DNA of 8,792 nucleotides from Natrialbaceae archaeon Tc-Br11_E2g1 (GCA_001564255.1 LKNC01000101.1:1-8792), one strand, 5' to 3'; shown: positions 1 to 7,663, counted from the first letter of the stretch. Made by a program: numbers and translations. The notes: a model not told the origin generated them from the sequence alone.

Positions 1-1
1 C

Positions 2-1909
2 CACGAGGTGCCGATCATCGAAGACGAGCGCGTCGACATGGAGAAAGGCAGCGGGATCGTCATGTGCTGTACCTTCGGCGACCAGAAGGACATCGAGTGG
101 TACCAGGCCCACGACCTGCCCCTGCGGGTGGCCATAGACGAGACCGCGACGATGACCGACCTCGCCGGCGACTACGAGGGCCTATCCACCGTGGAGACCC
201 GCGAGGCCATCGTCGAGGACCTGGACGAGGCGGGCTACCTCCGAGAGCGCCGTGAGATCGTCCACGACGTCGGCGTCCACGAGCGCTGTGACACCCCAGT
301 CGAGTACCGCGTCTCCAAACAGTGGTACGTCGAGGTCTTAGATCACAAAGACGAGTACTTGCAGGCCGGCCGGGAGATGGAGTGGTACCCCGAGAAGATG
401 TTTACCAGGTATCGCCACTGGATCGAGGGACTCGAGTGGGACTGGCTGATCTCCCGACAGCGCGACTCGGGGATCCCGTTCCCGGTGTGGTACTGTAGTG
501 AGTGTGACCACGAGATCCTCGCCGAAAAGGCGGACCTGCCGGTCGATCCCCTCTCGGACGACCCGCCCGTCGACACCTGTCCCGAGTGTGGCGCTGAGGA
601 GTTCGTCGCCGAAGAGGACGTCTTCGACACCTGGGCGACCTCCTCGCTTACCCCCCTGATCAACGCCGGCTGGGATTGGGACGAAGAGGCCGAGGAGTTC
701 ACGATGGCGAACCCGGAGCTCTATCCGTTCGATCTGCGCCCCCAGGGTCATGACATCATCTCCTTTTGGCTGTTCCACACCGTCATCAAATGCTACGAGC
801 ACACCGGCGAGGTGCCGTTCGACGCGACGATGATAAACGGGCACGTCCTCGATGAGAACAGAGAGAAGATGTCCAAATCGAAAGGCAACGTCGTCGAGCC
901 GAGCGAAGTGCTCGCGGAGTACCCCGTCGACGCCGTTCGATTCTGGGCCGCCAGCGCCGCCGTCGGCGACGATTTCCCGTTCTCCGAGAAGGACATCGTC
1001 GCCGGGGAGAAACTGCTTCGCAAGCTCTGGAACGCCTCGAAACTGGTCGATACCCTCGCACCCGAAGACCCCGAGGAGCCCGAAGAGTTCGAGGCCATCG
1101 ACCGCTGGCTGCTCGCGGAACTCGACGACGCCATCGAGGATCTCACCGACCACCTCGAGGCCTACGAGTTCGCCAAGGCACGGGACCGCCTGCGGACGTT
1201 CTTCTGGAACACGTTCTGTGACGACTACCTCGAGATCGCCAAGGGCCGCGAGGACAACCCCTCGACGGGGTACGCCCTGCGGACGGCCCACCGGACCTTC
1301 CTGCAGCTGTGGGCACCGTACCTGCCCCACGTCACAGAAGAGATCTGGCAGGCGACCTACGCGGAGAGCGAGGCGCAACGCGCCTCGGACAGTCGAGCGG
1401 CGGAGCCGCGAGACAGCGAGGCGGACGCTTTCGACAGCGTCCACACCGAAGACTGGCCCGAGCCACGGGGCTACGAGGCCGACCTCGAGGCCGGCGAGAC
1501 GGCGATGGAGGTCATCTCCGCGCTGCGTCGGTACAAGAGCGAACGCCAGTTGCCCCTGAACGAAGACCTCGAGGGCGTCTCCGTCTTCGGCGCGGTCGAG
1601 GGCTTCGAGGACGCCATCCGGAACGTGATGCACGTCGGCGAACTCGAGGTCCTCGAGGACGAACCCGAGATCACGACCGAGGTCGCCTCGATCGACCTCG
1701 ATTACTCGAAGGTCGGGCCGAAGTTCGGCTCGAAGGTCGGCGAGATCGACGCGGGGCTGGAGGCAGGCGAGTACGAAATCGACGGTGACACACTCGAGGT
1801 CGCCGACGAGGAGCTCGGCGAGGAGCTGTTCGAGGTCTCCCTCGAGCGAACGTACTCGGGCGACGGCGAGATGCTCGAGACCGAGTCGGCGGTCGTCATC
1901 GTCGAGTAG
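2..1909 (+). CDS. valS: Valyl-tRNA synthetase, C-terminal ~636 residues (5' end outside the window)
   Basis: Cytoplasmic class I aminoacyl-tRNA synthetase that charges tRNA-Val with valine using ATP. The frame is open from base 2, so the gene continues to the left; family length near 880 residues implies about 240-260 are missing, including the HIGH motif. Numbering from the Met at base 8: the fragment opens in the CP1 editing domain (GSGIVMCCTFGD, ~15-26). The catalytic core returns with ISRQR (~148-152). A Cys4 zinc knuckle follows (Cys163, Cys166, Cys191, Cys194), then DTWATSS (~207-213) and the ATP-binding KMSKS signature (287-291). The helical anticodon-binding domain starts near residue 365 (DRWLLAEL). 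A low-complexity stretch (~452-478) interrupts this domain just before DSVHTEDWPEP and coincides with DNA palindromes. The last ~100 residues are an acidic C-terminal tail domain. The gene ends with TAG, 21 bases from a convergent gene. Identity is very secure; upstream context is unseen. Confidence 0.97.
   Translation, partial: HEVPIIEDERVDMEKGSGIVMCCTFGDQKDIEWYQAHDLPLRVAIDETATMTDLAGDYEGLSTVETREAIVEDLDEAGYLRERREIVHDVGVHERCDTPVEYRVSKQWYVEVLDHKDEYLQAGREMEWYPEKMFTRYRHWIEGLEWDWLISRQRDSGIPFPVWYCSECDHEILAEKADLPVDPLSDDPPVDTCPECGAEEFVAEEDVFDTWATSSLTPLINAGWDWDEEAEEFTMANPELYPFDLRPQGHDIISFWLFHTVIKCYEHTGEVPFDATMINGHVLDENREKMSKSKGNVVEPSEVLAEYPVDAVRFWAASAAVGDDFPFSEKDIVAGEKLLRKLWNASKLVDTLAPEDPEEPEEFEAIDRWLLAELDDAIEDLTDHLEAYEFAKARDRLRTFFWNTFCDDYLEIAKGREDNPSTGYALRTAHRTFLQLWAPYLPHVTEEIWQATYAESEAQRASDSRAAEPRDSEADAFDSVHTEDWPEPRGYEADLEAGETAMEVISALRRYKSERQLPLNEDLEGVSVFGAVEGFEDAIRNVMHVGELEVLEDEPEITTEVASIDLDYSKVGPKFGSKVGEIDAGLEAGEYEIDGDTLEVADEELGEELFEVSLERTYSGDGEMLETESAVVIVE
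1369..1414. repeat. Two adjacent palindromes inside valS
   Basis: The first is a perfect 8-bp stem (CGAGGCGC at 1369-1376 against GCGCCTCG at 1380-1387) with a 3-base AAC loop. Five bases later a second stem pairs GTC (1392-1394) with GAC (1412-1414) and GCGGC (1397-1401) with GCCGC (1405-1409) around a GGA loop, with a symmetric GA/GA mismatch between the two helices. The stretch is in frame and encodes a low-complexity linker rich in Ser, Arg, Asp, Glu and Ala. Codons that look uncommon in this gene (CAA, CGA twice, AGT) cluster here. It resembles a short palindromic element that entered a tolerant surface loop; that origin is inference. Confidence 0.6.
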
Positions 1910-1930
1910 CCTCGGCGGGAGCCGTCCGGG

Positions 1931-2626
1931 TCACCGGGTGGGTACCGCGCCCGTCTCGAGCTTTCTGATCCGGATCGAGAGCGCGAGAAAGAGCGCAAGC
2001 AGCGTGAACGCCGTCTCGCCGGCGGCGATCACGCCGAGTGCGTCGGCGGCGAGGAACATCGGTTCGTCTCGAGGGACGGGGATCGTCGTGTGGTGGGGGT
2101 CGCCGACGACCGGGATGAAGTAGTCGACGACCAGGTCGACGCCGTACCAGAGGAGGGCGACGGCGACGGCCCACACGGGGAAGTCCGTGATCCGATGGAG
2201 GACGAACGCCTGGACGACCATCGCGAGGTGACTCCAGAAGAGAAACTGGAACATGAGCGGATGGGTCTGGGCCGAGTACGTTTCGTAGAACGCGAGCAGG
2301 GTGTAGGGCGTCCACAGCCCCAGGATGACGTTTCCGAAAAAGGCCAGTGCCGTGAGCCAGGGCTGTTCGTAGCCGAGTTTCCAGGCGGCAAACGCCAGGG
2401 CGATCAGAAGCGTCGCGACGGGGCTGTCGGGGACGAACGGCCACATGACCGTCGCCGTCTCGGCGAACTGGTGGCGATAGAACCAGAAGCCAAAGGCCGT
2501 CCCCGCGAGGTTGATCGCGACGACGAGCCAGACGAACCGGAGCCCGAGGTCCTCGATCCGTTTCGGGACCGGCGCGAGATACGTCGGAAGCGGGTCCCGG
2601 TCGGGGAGCCCGGACATCGCCGTCAT
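1931..2626 (-). CDS. DUF1405 family multi-pass membrane protein
   Basis: A 231-residue integral membrane protein of unknown function belonging to the DUF1405 family found in archaea and Firmicutes. Family-like features are GTAFGFWFY at the end of helix 1 (~42-50), the WPFVPDSPVATLL segment (~62-74) leading into helix 2, ETYSAQTHPLMFQFLFWSH (~115-133), and WYGVDLVVDYF (~160-170). About six to seven hydrophobic helices are visible at roughly 31-50, 70-85, 91-112, 125-145, 150-170 and 190-218; a conserved DPHHT sits at 176-180. The cluster of Glu, Tyr, His and Asp next to membrane segments could bind a ligand or metal, but no activity is known to me. The start at 2626 could instead be the Met at 2617; both fit. 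A weak TTTTGA element (about 2652-2657, minus strand) lies near 27 bases upstream, suggesting a leaderless mRNA. It is divergent from pdxS and convergent with valS. Confidence 0.88.
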   Translation of the reverse strand: MTAMSGLPDRDPLPTYLAPVPKRIEDLGLRFVWLVVAINLAGTAFGFWFYRHQFAETATVMWPFVPDSPVATLLIALAFAAWKLGYEQPWLTALAFFGNVILGLWTPYTLLAFYETYSAQTHPLMFQFLFWSHLAMVVQAFVLHRITDFPVWAVAVALLWYGVDLVVDYFIPVVGDPHHTTIPVPRDEPMFLAADALGVIAAGETAFTLLALFLALSIRIRKLETGAVPTR

Positions 2627-2696
2627 CGTTCCCAGTGAGGGGAAGGCCTGTCAAAACGATGCCGATCGAACCAGCAATATCAACCGGATGTGTGGG

Positions 2697-2712
2697 AATA
2701 CGCGTAAATACG
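2697..2712 (+). promoter_or_regulatory. Putative pdxS promoter with palindrome and direct repeat
   Basis: A TATA-like TAAATA at 2705-2710 is centred about 25 bases before the pdxS ATG, the spacing expected when transcription starts at or next to the start codon (leaderless mRNA), which is common in haloarchaea. It overlaps an 8-base palindrome, TACGCGTA (2699-2706). AATACG occurs at 2697-2702 and again at 2707-2712, exactly 10 bases apart, one helical turn. The repeat and palindrome could be a regulator site; that part is inference. Confidence 0.55.
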
Positions 2713-2732
2713 GGGGCTCCTAACTCCGCGTC

Positions 2733-3641
2733 ATGGCCGAAGAAACCGATCTTGAACAACTACGCCGCGGAACCGACCTGGTCAAACGCGGCTTTGCCCG
2801 AATGCAGAAAGGCGGCGTCATCATGGACGTCGTGAACAGAGAACAGGCCCGGATCGCCGAGGACGCGGGTGCCGTCGCCGTGATGGCCCTCGAGGCCGTC
2901 CCCGCGGACATCCGCAAACGCGGCGGCGTCGCCCGGATGGCGGATCCCGCCGACATCGAGGGGATCATCGACGAAGTGTCGATTCCCGTGATGGGCAAGT
3001 CCCGGATCGGTCACACGAAAGAAGCCCAGATCCTGGAGGCGATCGGCGTCGACATGATCGACGAGTCGGAAGTCCTGACGCCGGCGGACGACGCCTACCA
3101 CATCGACAAACGCGACTTTACCGCACCCTTCGTCTGTGGCGCCCGGAACCTCGGTGAGGCCCTGCGCCGGATCGAGGAGGGCGCGGCGATGATCCGCACC
3201 AAAGGCGAGGCCGGGACGGGCGACGTCAACCAGGCCGTCCACCACCAGCGGACCATCAAAGGTGAGATCCGCAAGATCGAGGGGATGAAACACGAGGAAC
3301 GGGAGGCCTACGCCCGCGAGATCGAAGCGCCCGCCGAACTGGTCCACGAGACCGCCGAGATGGGCCGGCTCCCGGTCGTCAACTTCGCCGCCGGCGGCAT
3401 CGCGACCCCCGCAGACGCCGCGCTCATGATGCACCACGAGTGTGACGGCATCTTCGTCGGCAGCGGTATCTTCGGCGCGGAGAACCCCGTCGAGATGGGC
3501 GAAGCGATCGTCGAGGCGACGAACGGCTGGGACGACCCCGAGACCCTCGCGGAGATCTCGAAGAACCTCGGCAAGGGGATGAAAGGCGACGCGAACGTCG
3601 ACCTGCCCGAAGAGGAGAAACTGCAGGGCCGAGGCGTCTGA
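2733..3641 (+). CDS. pdxS: Pyridoxal 5'-phosphate synthase lyase subunit PdxS
   Basis: Synthase subunit of the deoxyxylulose-5-phosphate-independent vitamin B6 pathway. It builds PLP from ribose 5-phosphate, glyceraldehyde 3-phosphate and ammonia supplied by the glutaminase PdxT, normally as a (beta/alpha)8-barrel dodecamer in the cytoplasm. The 302-residue product is a usual length for the family. Visible hallmarks: GGVIMDVVN with the catalytic Asp32; the first Schiff-base lysine in VMGKSRIGH (Lys89, matching B. subtilis Lys81); the second lysine in [11 protein letters not shown] (Lys157, matching Lys149); and the phosphate-binding loops [17 protein letters not shown] and IFVGSGIF near 217-247. 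The start is the first Met in frame and sits at leaderless distance from a TATA element. No pdxT is adjacent: the next gene is convergent and unrelated, so the glutaminase must be encoded elsewhere. The gene has only one CTCGAG, unlike its neighbours. Confidence 0.97.
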   Translation: MAEETDLEQLRRGTDLVKRGFARMQKGGVIMDVVNREQARIAEDAGAVAVMALEAVPADIRKRGGVARMADPADIEGIIDEVSIPVMGKSRIGHTKEAQILEAIGVDMIDESEVLTPADDAYHIDKRDFTAPFVCGARNLGEALRRIEEGAAMIRTKGEAGTGDVNQAVHHQRTIKGEIRKIEGMKHEEREAYAREIEAPAELVHETAEMGRLPVVNFAAGGIATPADAALMMHHECDGIFVGSGIFGAENPVEMGEAIVEATNGWDDPETLAEISKNLGKGMKGDANVDLPEEEKLQGRGV

Positions 3642-3643
3642 GA

Positions 3644-3661
3644 GGCGTTCCACGCCGTTTT
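3644..3661 (+). terminator. Hairpin plus T run after pdxS
   Basis: A 5-bp stem (GGCGT at 3644-3648, ACGCC at 3652-3656) with a TCC loop is followed by GTTTT (3657-3661), starting two bases after the pdxS stop. A second short T run (TTTT near 3677-3680) lies downstream. Archaeal RNA polymerase terminates on T-rich stretches, so this is a plausible pdxS terminator; the stem is short, so its contribution is uncertain. Confidence 0.45.
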
Positions 3662-3695
3662 GCGAATAGCCGACCGTTTTCCGTAGGTTCACCCA

Positions 3696-4028
3696 TCAGT
3701 GTACGTCCCGCCACGTAACGAGTCCGAGGAGGACGAGGTAGGCGACTACCGCGCCGATCCCCGCCGAGAGCACACTCGAGGGCGCGACTACCGTCCCGGC
3801 TGTCGCGATTACGAACGCGCTCGCGAGCGTTGCGACCTGGACGGGCGGTCGCTCCCAGCACGCTCGAATCCGGTCGTACGCTCGAGTCGCGAGCGCCTCG
3901 AAGACGACAGTTCCGAGCACACCGAGGAGGAAAAACGGGGTCGAGAGGGTGGCCTCGACGGCGACGAACGCGAGGAGAAATGCGGCCAGTGCGATCACCG
4001 CGAGCGTGCCGTCCCGTCGGCGACCCAT
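3696..4028 (-). CDS. Small four-helix membrane protein of unknown function
   Basis: I do not recognise a family for this 110-residue protein. It has a short positively charged N-terminus (MGRRRDG) followed by four predicted hydrophobic helices at about 8-27, 30-48, 63-82 and 86-104, paired around a charged central loop (YDRIRACWERPP, ~51-62) and ending in a short polar tail. The basic N-terminus suggests both ends face the cytoplasm. Its ATG lies 8 bases after the thrB stop codon on the same strand, so it is almost certainly co-transcribed with homoserine kinase as the last gene of that unit. No clear Shine-Dalgarno sequence precedes it. The link to threonine synthesis may be only positional. 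The reading frame is well supported by the tight spacing and by coherent hydrophobic segments, although the coding potential of a GC-rich antisense frame must be considered. Confidence 0.72.
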   Translation of the reverse strand: MGRRRDGTLAVIALAAFLLAFVAVEATLSTPFFLLGVLGTVVFEALATRAYDRIRACWERPPVQVATLASAFVIATAGTVVAPSSVLSAGIGAVVAYLVLLGLVTWRDVH

Positions 4029-4036
4029 TCGCGTGG

Positions 4037-4918
4037 CTATCCGCGGTGGACGGTCGCGCCCTCGCCGACGGCCGTCTGGTAGGCGCGGCTGTCGACGCCG
4101 GCGGAGTCGAACGCGCCGACCATCGCCCCGGCGACGGCCCGTCGGTCCGACCGGCGACAGACCGCGAGGACGGTCGGCCCAGCGCCGCTTACGGTGACGC
4201 CGGTCGCGCCGGCCTCGAGTGCGGCCTCGCGGACGTCGTCGTAGCCGTCGATGAGCGCGGCGCGTTCGGGGGTGACGATGCCGTCGTCCATCCCACGGCC
4301 GACGAGTTCGGGGTCGTCGCGTGTCATCCCGACCGCGAGGGTGGCGGCGTTGCCGACGGTGGAGACGACCTCGTCCATCGTGGCCGACTCGGGGACGACG
4401 CCTCGAGCGTCCCGCGTCGAGACCGAAATCTCGGGGAGACAGGCGACGAGCGAGACGTTCGCGTCGACCTGGGTGACGCCGTCGTCGGTGACGACGGTAA
4501 AGCCACCTAACAGGGCGGGGGCGACGTTGTCGGAGTGGGCTTCCCCCGAAACGAGTGCCTCGCCCTCGGCGGCGACGGGGATCAGTTCCTCCCGGGAGAG
4601 GCCCCGATCGTAGAGTTCGTTGAGCGCGAGGGCAGCGGCGGCGGCACTGGACGCCGACGAACCGAGCCCGGAGGACGGACGGACGCCCTTGTCGATGCGG
4701 ATGTGGGCGGGTGCGTCGAGTTCCTTCGCGACCGCGCCGACGGTGTTCCTCTCGGGGTCTTCCGGAATGTACTGGCTGCCGACACCGGTGACGGTGATCG
4801 CGGTTTCAGCTGCCCGCCTAACGCGTACCACGTCGGCGGGGTTCTCGAGGGCGACGCCGAAGACGTCGTAGCCGCTTCCGAGGTTCGCGCTCGTCGCCGG
4901 TGCCCGCACGGTGAGCAT
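4037..4918 (-). CDS. thrB: Homoserine kinase (GHMP kinase family)
   Basis: Cytoplasmic enzyme that phosphorylates L-homoserine with ATP to O-phosphohomoserine, the step before threonine synthase. The 293-residue product matches the family length. It opens with the typical VRAPATSANLGSGYDVFG (4-21). The GHMP phosphate-binding loop PSSGLGSSAS is at 81-90, followed by an alanine-rich helix. GEAHSDNVAPALLGG is at 125-139, and the C-terminal glycine motif VSGAGPTVLAV is at 243-253. The open frame extends upstream to 5023, but that would overlap the 3' end of the transporter gene and add 35 residues unlike the family, so the Met at 4918 is chosen. A T-rich element (CTTTTT on the minus strand at 4949-4944) lies about 27 bases before this ATG and may act as its TATA element. 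The 110-residue membrane protein gene follows 8 bases later. Threonine synthase and homoserine dehydrogenase are not in the window. Confidence 0.95.
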   Translation of the reverse strand: MLTVRAPATSANLGSGYDVFGVALENPADVVRVRRAAETAITVTGVGSQYIPEDPERNTVGAVAKELDAPAHIRIDKGVRPSSGLGSSASSAAAAALALNELYDRGLSREELIPVAAEGEALVSGEAHSDNVAPALLGGFTVVTDDGVTQVDANVSLVACLPEISVSTRDARGVVPESATMDEVVSTVGNAATLAVGMTRDDPELVGRGMDDGIVTPERAALIDGYDDVREAALEAGATGVTVSGAGPTVLAVCRRSDRRAVAGAMVGAFDSAGVDSRAYQTAVGEGATVHRG

Positions 4919-4924
4919 AGGCGG

Positions 4925-4949
4925 CTTTTTCCAGACTGCAGGCAAAAAG
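4925..4949 (-). promoter_or_regulatory. AT-rich inverted repeat between transporter and thrB
   Basis: The 46-base gap contains CTTTTT (4925-4930) and its complement AAAAAG (4944-4949) separated by 13 bases. On the minus strand the element nearest the transporter reads CTTTTTG; it could act both as a T-stretch terminator for the transporter and as a TATA-like element about 27 bases before the thrB ATG. It stands out in otherwise very GC-rich DNA. Function is inferred from position only. Confidence 0.35.
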
Positions 4950-4964
4950 GTAGCGAAGCGTGGA

Positions 4965-6230
4965 TCAATCGTCGGCGTCGACCGGCCGTGGTCCCGCCGT
5001 GTCGAGGCGATCGAGTGCGACAACCAGCCCGACCGAGAGCGCCGACCCGATCAGTGCGAACCCGGCGAGCATTCCGAAGAACGCGGTGAGGGTGAACGAA
5101 CCGAGGACGAACCCGCCGACCGCGATGCTCGCCGAGCCGAACCCGAACTCACCGAGGTAGGTGTACCCATAGGAGAGTCCACGGGTGTCCGCGGGCGTGT
5201 GGACGGCGACGGCCTCCTGGTAGAACGGCTGGATGGCAAAGAGGAAAAAGCCGATCAGGACACAGAGAGCGACCAGCGGCCCGAAGCCCAGCCCGGCGAC
5301 GGGGACGAACGCGAGCGCCAGGAGTGCAAGGATCGCGAAGACGGCCGCCAGTCCGCGTTCGGCGGGCATCCGGCTCGTGAGCTTCCCGCCCGTGTACTGG
5401 CCGGCCATCCCGACGACCAGCAAGCCGACGTAGAGGTAGTCGCCGGGGTCGATCCCCGCTAAATCGACCCCCGGATCGAACGCGGCCATCGCGGGCAACC
5501 CGGCCAGGATCTCGGGGAGGTAGGTGAGGATGCCCCGGTAGAACAGCCCCTCGAAGGTGACGATGACGAAGACGACGGCGAACGTACCCGCAAAGAGCGC
5601 CCTCGAGTTCGCGAGAAACTCCGGGAGGGAGAGGTCCCCCTCTCCGTCCGTGGCCTCGCCGTCGACGGCGGCGGTCGTCTCGAAGCGAGCACGCAGGCCG
5701 TAGGCGACGGCTACGAGTCCCGGGAGGGCGAGGACCGCGGCGACGAGTTGCCACTCGAGGACGATCAGGAGGGTGGCGGCGACGAACGGGCCGAGTGCGA
5801 TACCGACGTTGCCGGCGATGCCGTGCCAGGCGAAGACCGTCCCCCGCTCCTCGACGCCGGTGCTGATAAGCGAGAGTCCGGCGGGGTGGTAGACGCTGGC
5901 GGCGAGCCCCCAGAGGAGCAAGCCGGCGGCGATGCCGACGATCGAGTCCGTGAGTGCGAGAACGAAAAACGAGAGGCTCATCCCGGCCAGACAGACGAGG
6001 ACGAGTCGCTTCGGTCCAAAGCGGTCGGCGAGGACGCCGGCGGGCAGCGCGCCGAGTCCGAGGGGGGCGTAACCGACTGCGACGACGACACCGAGGACGG
6101 CCACGGAGACGTCGAACTCGGCGAGCCAGACGACCAGGAAGATGGGGATCGACGTCTCGAACCAGTGGACCAACGCGTGGCCAGTCATGGTGAAGCCGGC
6201 GATCGATCGGTCGTTCGCGTTCAGTGCCAT
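4965..6230 (-). CDS. Major facilitator superfamily (MFS) transporter
   Basis: A 421-residue membrane transporter with about 12 hydrophobic helices, the normal MFS size. The cytoplasmic loop between helices 2 and 3 carries the MFS signature GVLADRFGPKR (65-75). The segment VYHPAGLSLIS (113-123) followed by GIAGNVGIALGPF (137-149) resembles the fosmidomycin-resistance (Fsr)-like branch of MFS exporters, so drug or metabolite efflux is possible, but no substrate can be named. The two six-helix halves are joined by an acidic loop (~182-208), and a loop at ~247-264 is also acidic (DPGVDLAGIDPGD). Upstream in frame there is only a GTG (6263) that would add 11 residues; the ATG at 6230 is preferred because it opens with a typical short polar N-terminus before helix 1. 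It lies 61 bases after truD on the same strand, with no strong separate promoter seen, so read-through from truD is possible. Confidence 0.88.
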   Translation of the reverse strand: MALNANDRSIAGFTMTGHALVHWFETSIPIFLVVWLAEFDVSVAVLGVVVAVGYAPLGLGALPAGVLADRFGPKRLVLVCLAGMSLSFFVLALTDSIVGIAAGLLLWGLAASVYHPAGLSLISTGVEERGTVFAWHGIAGNVGIALGPFVAATLLIVLEWQLVAAVLALPGLVAVAYGLRARFETTAAVDGEATDGEGDLSLPEFLANSRALFAGTFAVVFVIVTFEGLFYRGILTYLPEILAGLPAMAAFDPGVDLAGIDPGDYLYVGLLVVGMAGQYTGGKLTSRMPAERGLAAVFAILALLALAFVPVAGLGFGPLVALCVLIGFFLFAIQPFYQEAVAVHTPADTRGLSYGYTYLGEFGFGSASIAVGGFVLGSFTLTAFFGMLAGFALIGSALSVGLVVALDRLDTAGPRPVDADD

Positions 6231-6291
6231 CCGGGTGTGTCCCAACGGGTGCACTCGGACCACTTAGCCGCTCGGAACCCGGCCTGCGGGC

Positions 6292-7632
6292 TCATCCCAG
6301 GTCGACGGGATCGACCTTCAGATACTCACGCATCAACACCGTCGCGTACGACCCTTTCGGCAGGGAAAACGAGAGGGTGAGCGGCTCGAGGTCGTACTCG
6401 AGGTCGGTCCGGACGAGGATCGCCCGGCGGGTGCCCGTCGAGTGAAACTCCCCGGGCAGATCGAAGTCCGCGGGCTCGAGGTCGAGTTCGTCGAGAACGG
6501 CCCGTTCGATCTCGCCCTGTTCGCCGTCGGCGAGGTCGGTCTCGGTGCCGACCAGCGGCGCGGTGACGAACGCCCGTCCGCGCTCGCAGTGGCGGGTGAC
6601 CGACCGCACGCGTTTCTCGGTCACGCGCTGTTCGCGGTCGACGTCGGGTAACTCGAGGCCGTCTGGGGCGTCCGTGTCCGCAAAACAGACCACGTCACCC
6701 TCGAGGGGCCGATCGAAAGGCAGGCCGCGTTCGAGACGTTCGCTCAACATGCGGTTGAACGCGTACGATTGGGCGGCGTGGACGAACAGCCGCTGGAGAT
6801 TGGAGGGGAGCCGCTCGAGGGCCGCCCGGAACGTCTCCGGGCGCTCGTCGTCGGCTTCGGCCAGGCCGTGGAGCAGGGAGCGTTCGTAGCGCAGTCTGTT
6901 CGGAAAGCGCTCGAGTGACTCCCCCCAGTCGCGGCTCTCCGCAACGAACGTTCGAGCTTCCCGAGTCGATTCGGGTTCGGCCTCCGTCGGATTGCCGAGG
7001 TAGGCCATCACGGCCCCCTCCCAGTTCCCGCGGACGATCTCGAGGCCGACCTCGTGAGTCACTGGCCGTTTGCTCCCGAAGCGTTGCTGGCCGAAGAAGT
7101 TGGGGACGCCGACCGTCGTTTTCTCCCCGTCCTCGAGGCCGCCGAAGGTCTCGAGTTCGTCGGTGATCGCCGCGACGTTTCCGGGGGCGTCGGGGTCGCT
7201 CACGACCAGTTCGAAGGCGTTGCCCGCCAGGTCGCCGAACTCGATGGAACGGCCGGCCCGGCCGAGGACCTCGATCTCCGCGCCGTTTACCTCGGGGAGG
7301 TCCTCGGGATCGGCCCCGTAGACCGAAAAGAGCTGGGTCGTCACGGCGTACTTGTCTTTCGTGCCGGCCCAGGAGACCCGCTCGCGGCTCACGCCCAAGG
7401 CGTCGGAGAGGCGCGAAGCGAAGTCGTTCGTGTCCCACCCAGAGAGGGTGGCCCGGAAGACGAGGTGTGGGTAGGCGTCCGTACGCACCTCGAGTGGTTC
7501 GGTCGAAAAGCGCTCGAGTTCGCACACGCGAAAGTGCTCGTCCCGGTTCCGGAGGCGGCCGCCGACGCCGTCGGTCCCGGTGACGTAGTGGTGGATGCCG
7601 ACGGCCTGCTCTGTGGGGTGTGCCCGACGCAT
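6292..7632 (-). CDS. truD: tRNA pseudouridine(13) synthase TruD
   Basis: Cytoplasmic RNA-modifying enzyme of the TruD family, which isomerises uridine 13 of tRNA to pseudouridine. The 446-residue length fits archaeal members. Visible motifs: HFRVCELE near the N-terminus (33-40); the catalytic motif [12 protein letters not shown] (89-100) with Asp93 as the expected catalytic aspartate; GNAFELVV (137-144); NFFGQQRFG (178-186); the helix [16 protein letters not shown] (285-300); and the C-terminal [16 protein letters not shown] (422-437). Between roughly 190 and 350 lies the insertion domain typical of TruD. The ATG start gives the expected [13 protein letters not shown] opening. A TATA-like element lies ~34 bases upstream, and GGAG about 11 bases before the ATG could be a weak ribosome-binding site. 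It is separated by 155 bases from the SpoIIM-like gene upstream and by 61 bases from the transporter downstream, all on the same strand. Confidence 0.96.
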   Translation of the reverse strand: MRRAHPTEQAVGIHHYVTGTDGVGGRLRNRDEHFRVCELERFSTEPLEVRTDAYPHLVFRATLSGWDTNDFASRLSDALGVSRERVSWAGTKDKYAVTTQLFSVYGADPEDLPEVNGAEIEVLGRAGRSIEFGDLAGNAFELVVSDPDAPGNVAAITDELETFGGLEDGEKTTVGVPNFFGQQRFGSKRPVTHEVGLEIVRGNWEGAVMAYLGNPTEAEPESTREARTFVAESRDWGESLERFPNRLRYERSLLHGLAEADDERPETFRAALERLPSNLQRLFVHAAQSYAFNRMLSERLERGLPFDRPLEGDVVCFADTDAPDGLELPDVDREQRVTEKRVRSVTRHCERGRAFVTAPLVGTETDLADGEQGEIERAVLDELDLEPADFDLPGEFHSTGTRRAILVRTDLEYDLEPLTLSFSLPKGSYATVLMREYLKVDPVDLG

Positions 7633-7663
7633 GCTGGTGTCGTCTCCGTTTCGGGCCGGTGGC

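Noticed and set aside
137..144. GNAF instead of GNRF in the TruD motif (residues 137-140 of the protein encoded at 6292-7632; coordinates here are residue numbers)
   Set aside because: A change at this position may be ordinary among haloarchaeal TruD proteins, and the catalytic Asp93 motif and the other motifs are intact, so it is no sign of inactivation.
338..1633. A 431-codon open frame on the minus strand opposite valS
   Set aside because: It is antisense to a secure gene. Long antisense frames are common in GC-rich haloarchaeal DNA, and the translation shows no family motif.
1896..2759. A 287-codon minus-strand frame overlapping the DUF1405 gene and the start of pdxS
   Set aside because: The translation is rich in Arg, Pro and Gly and lacks motifs. 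It would cover the divergent promoter region and two well-supported genes.
4919..5023. A 35-residue N-terminal extension of homoserine kinase
   Set aside because: It overlaps the 3' end of the transporter gene. The family N-terminus begins exactly at the Met at 4918, which also has a TATA-like element at a suitable distance.
6231..6263. A GTG start for the transporter, 11 residues earlier
   Set aside because: An ATG at 6230 is available, and the extra residues are not transporter-like. It cannot be fully excluded.
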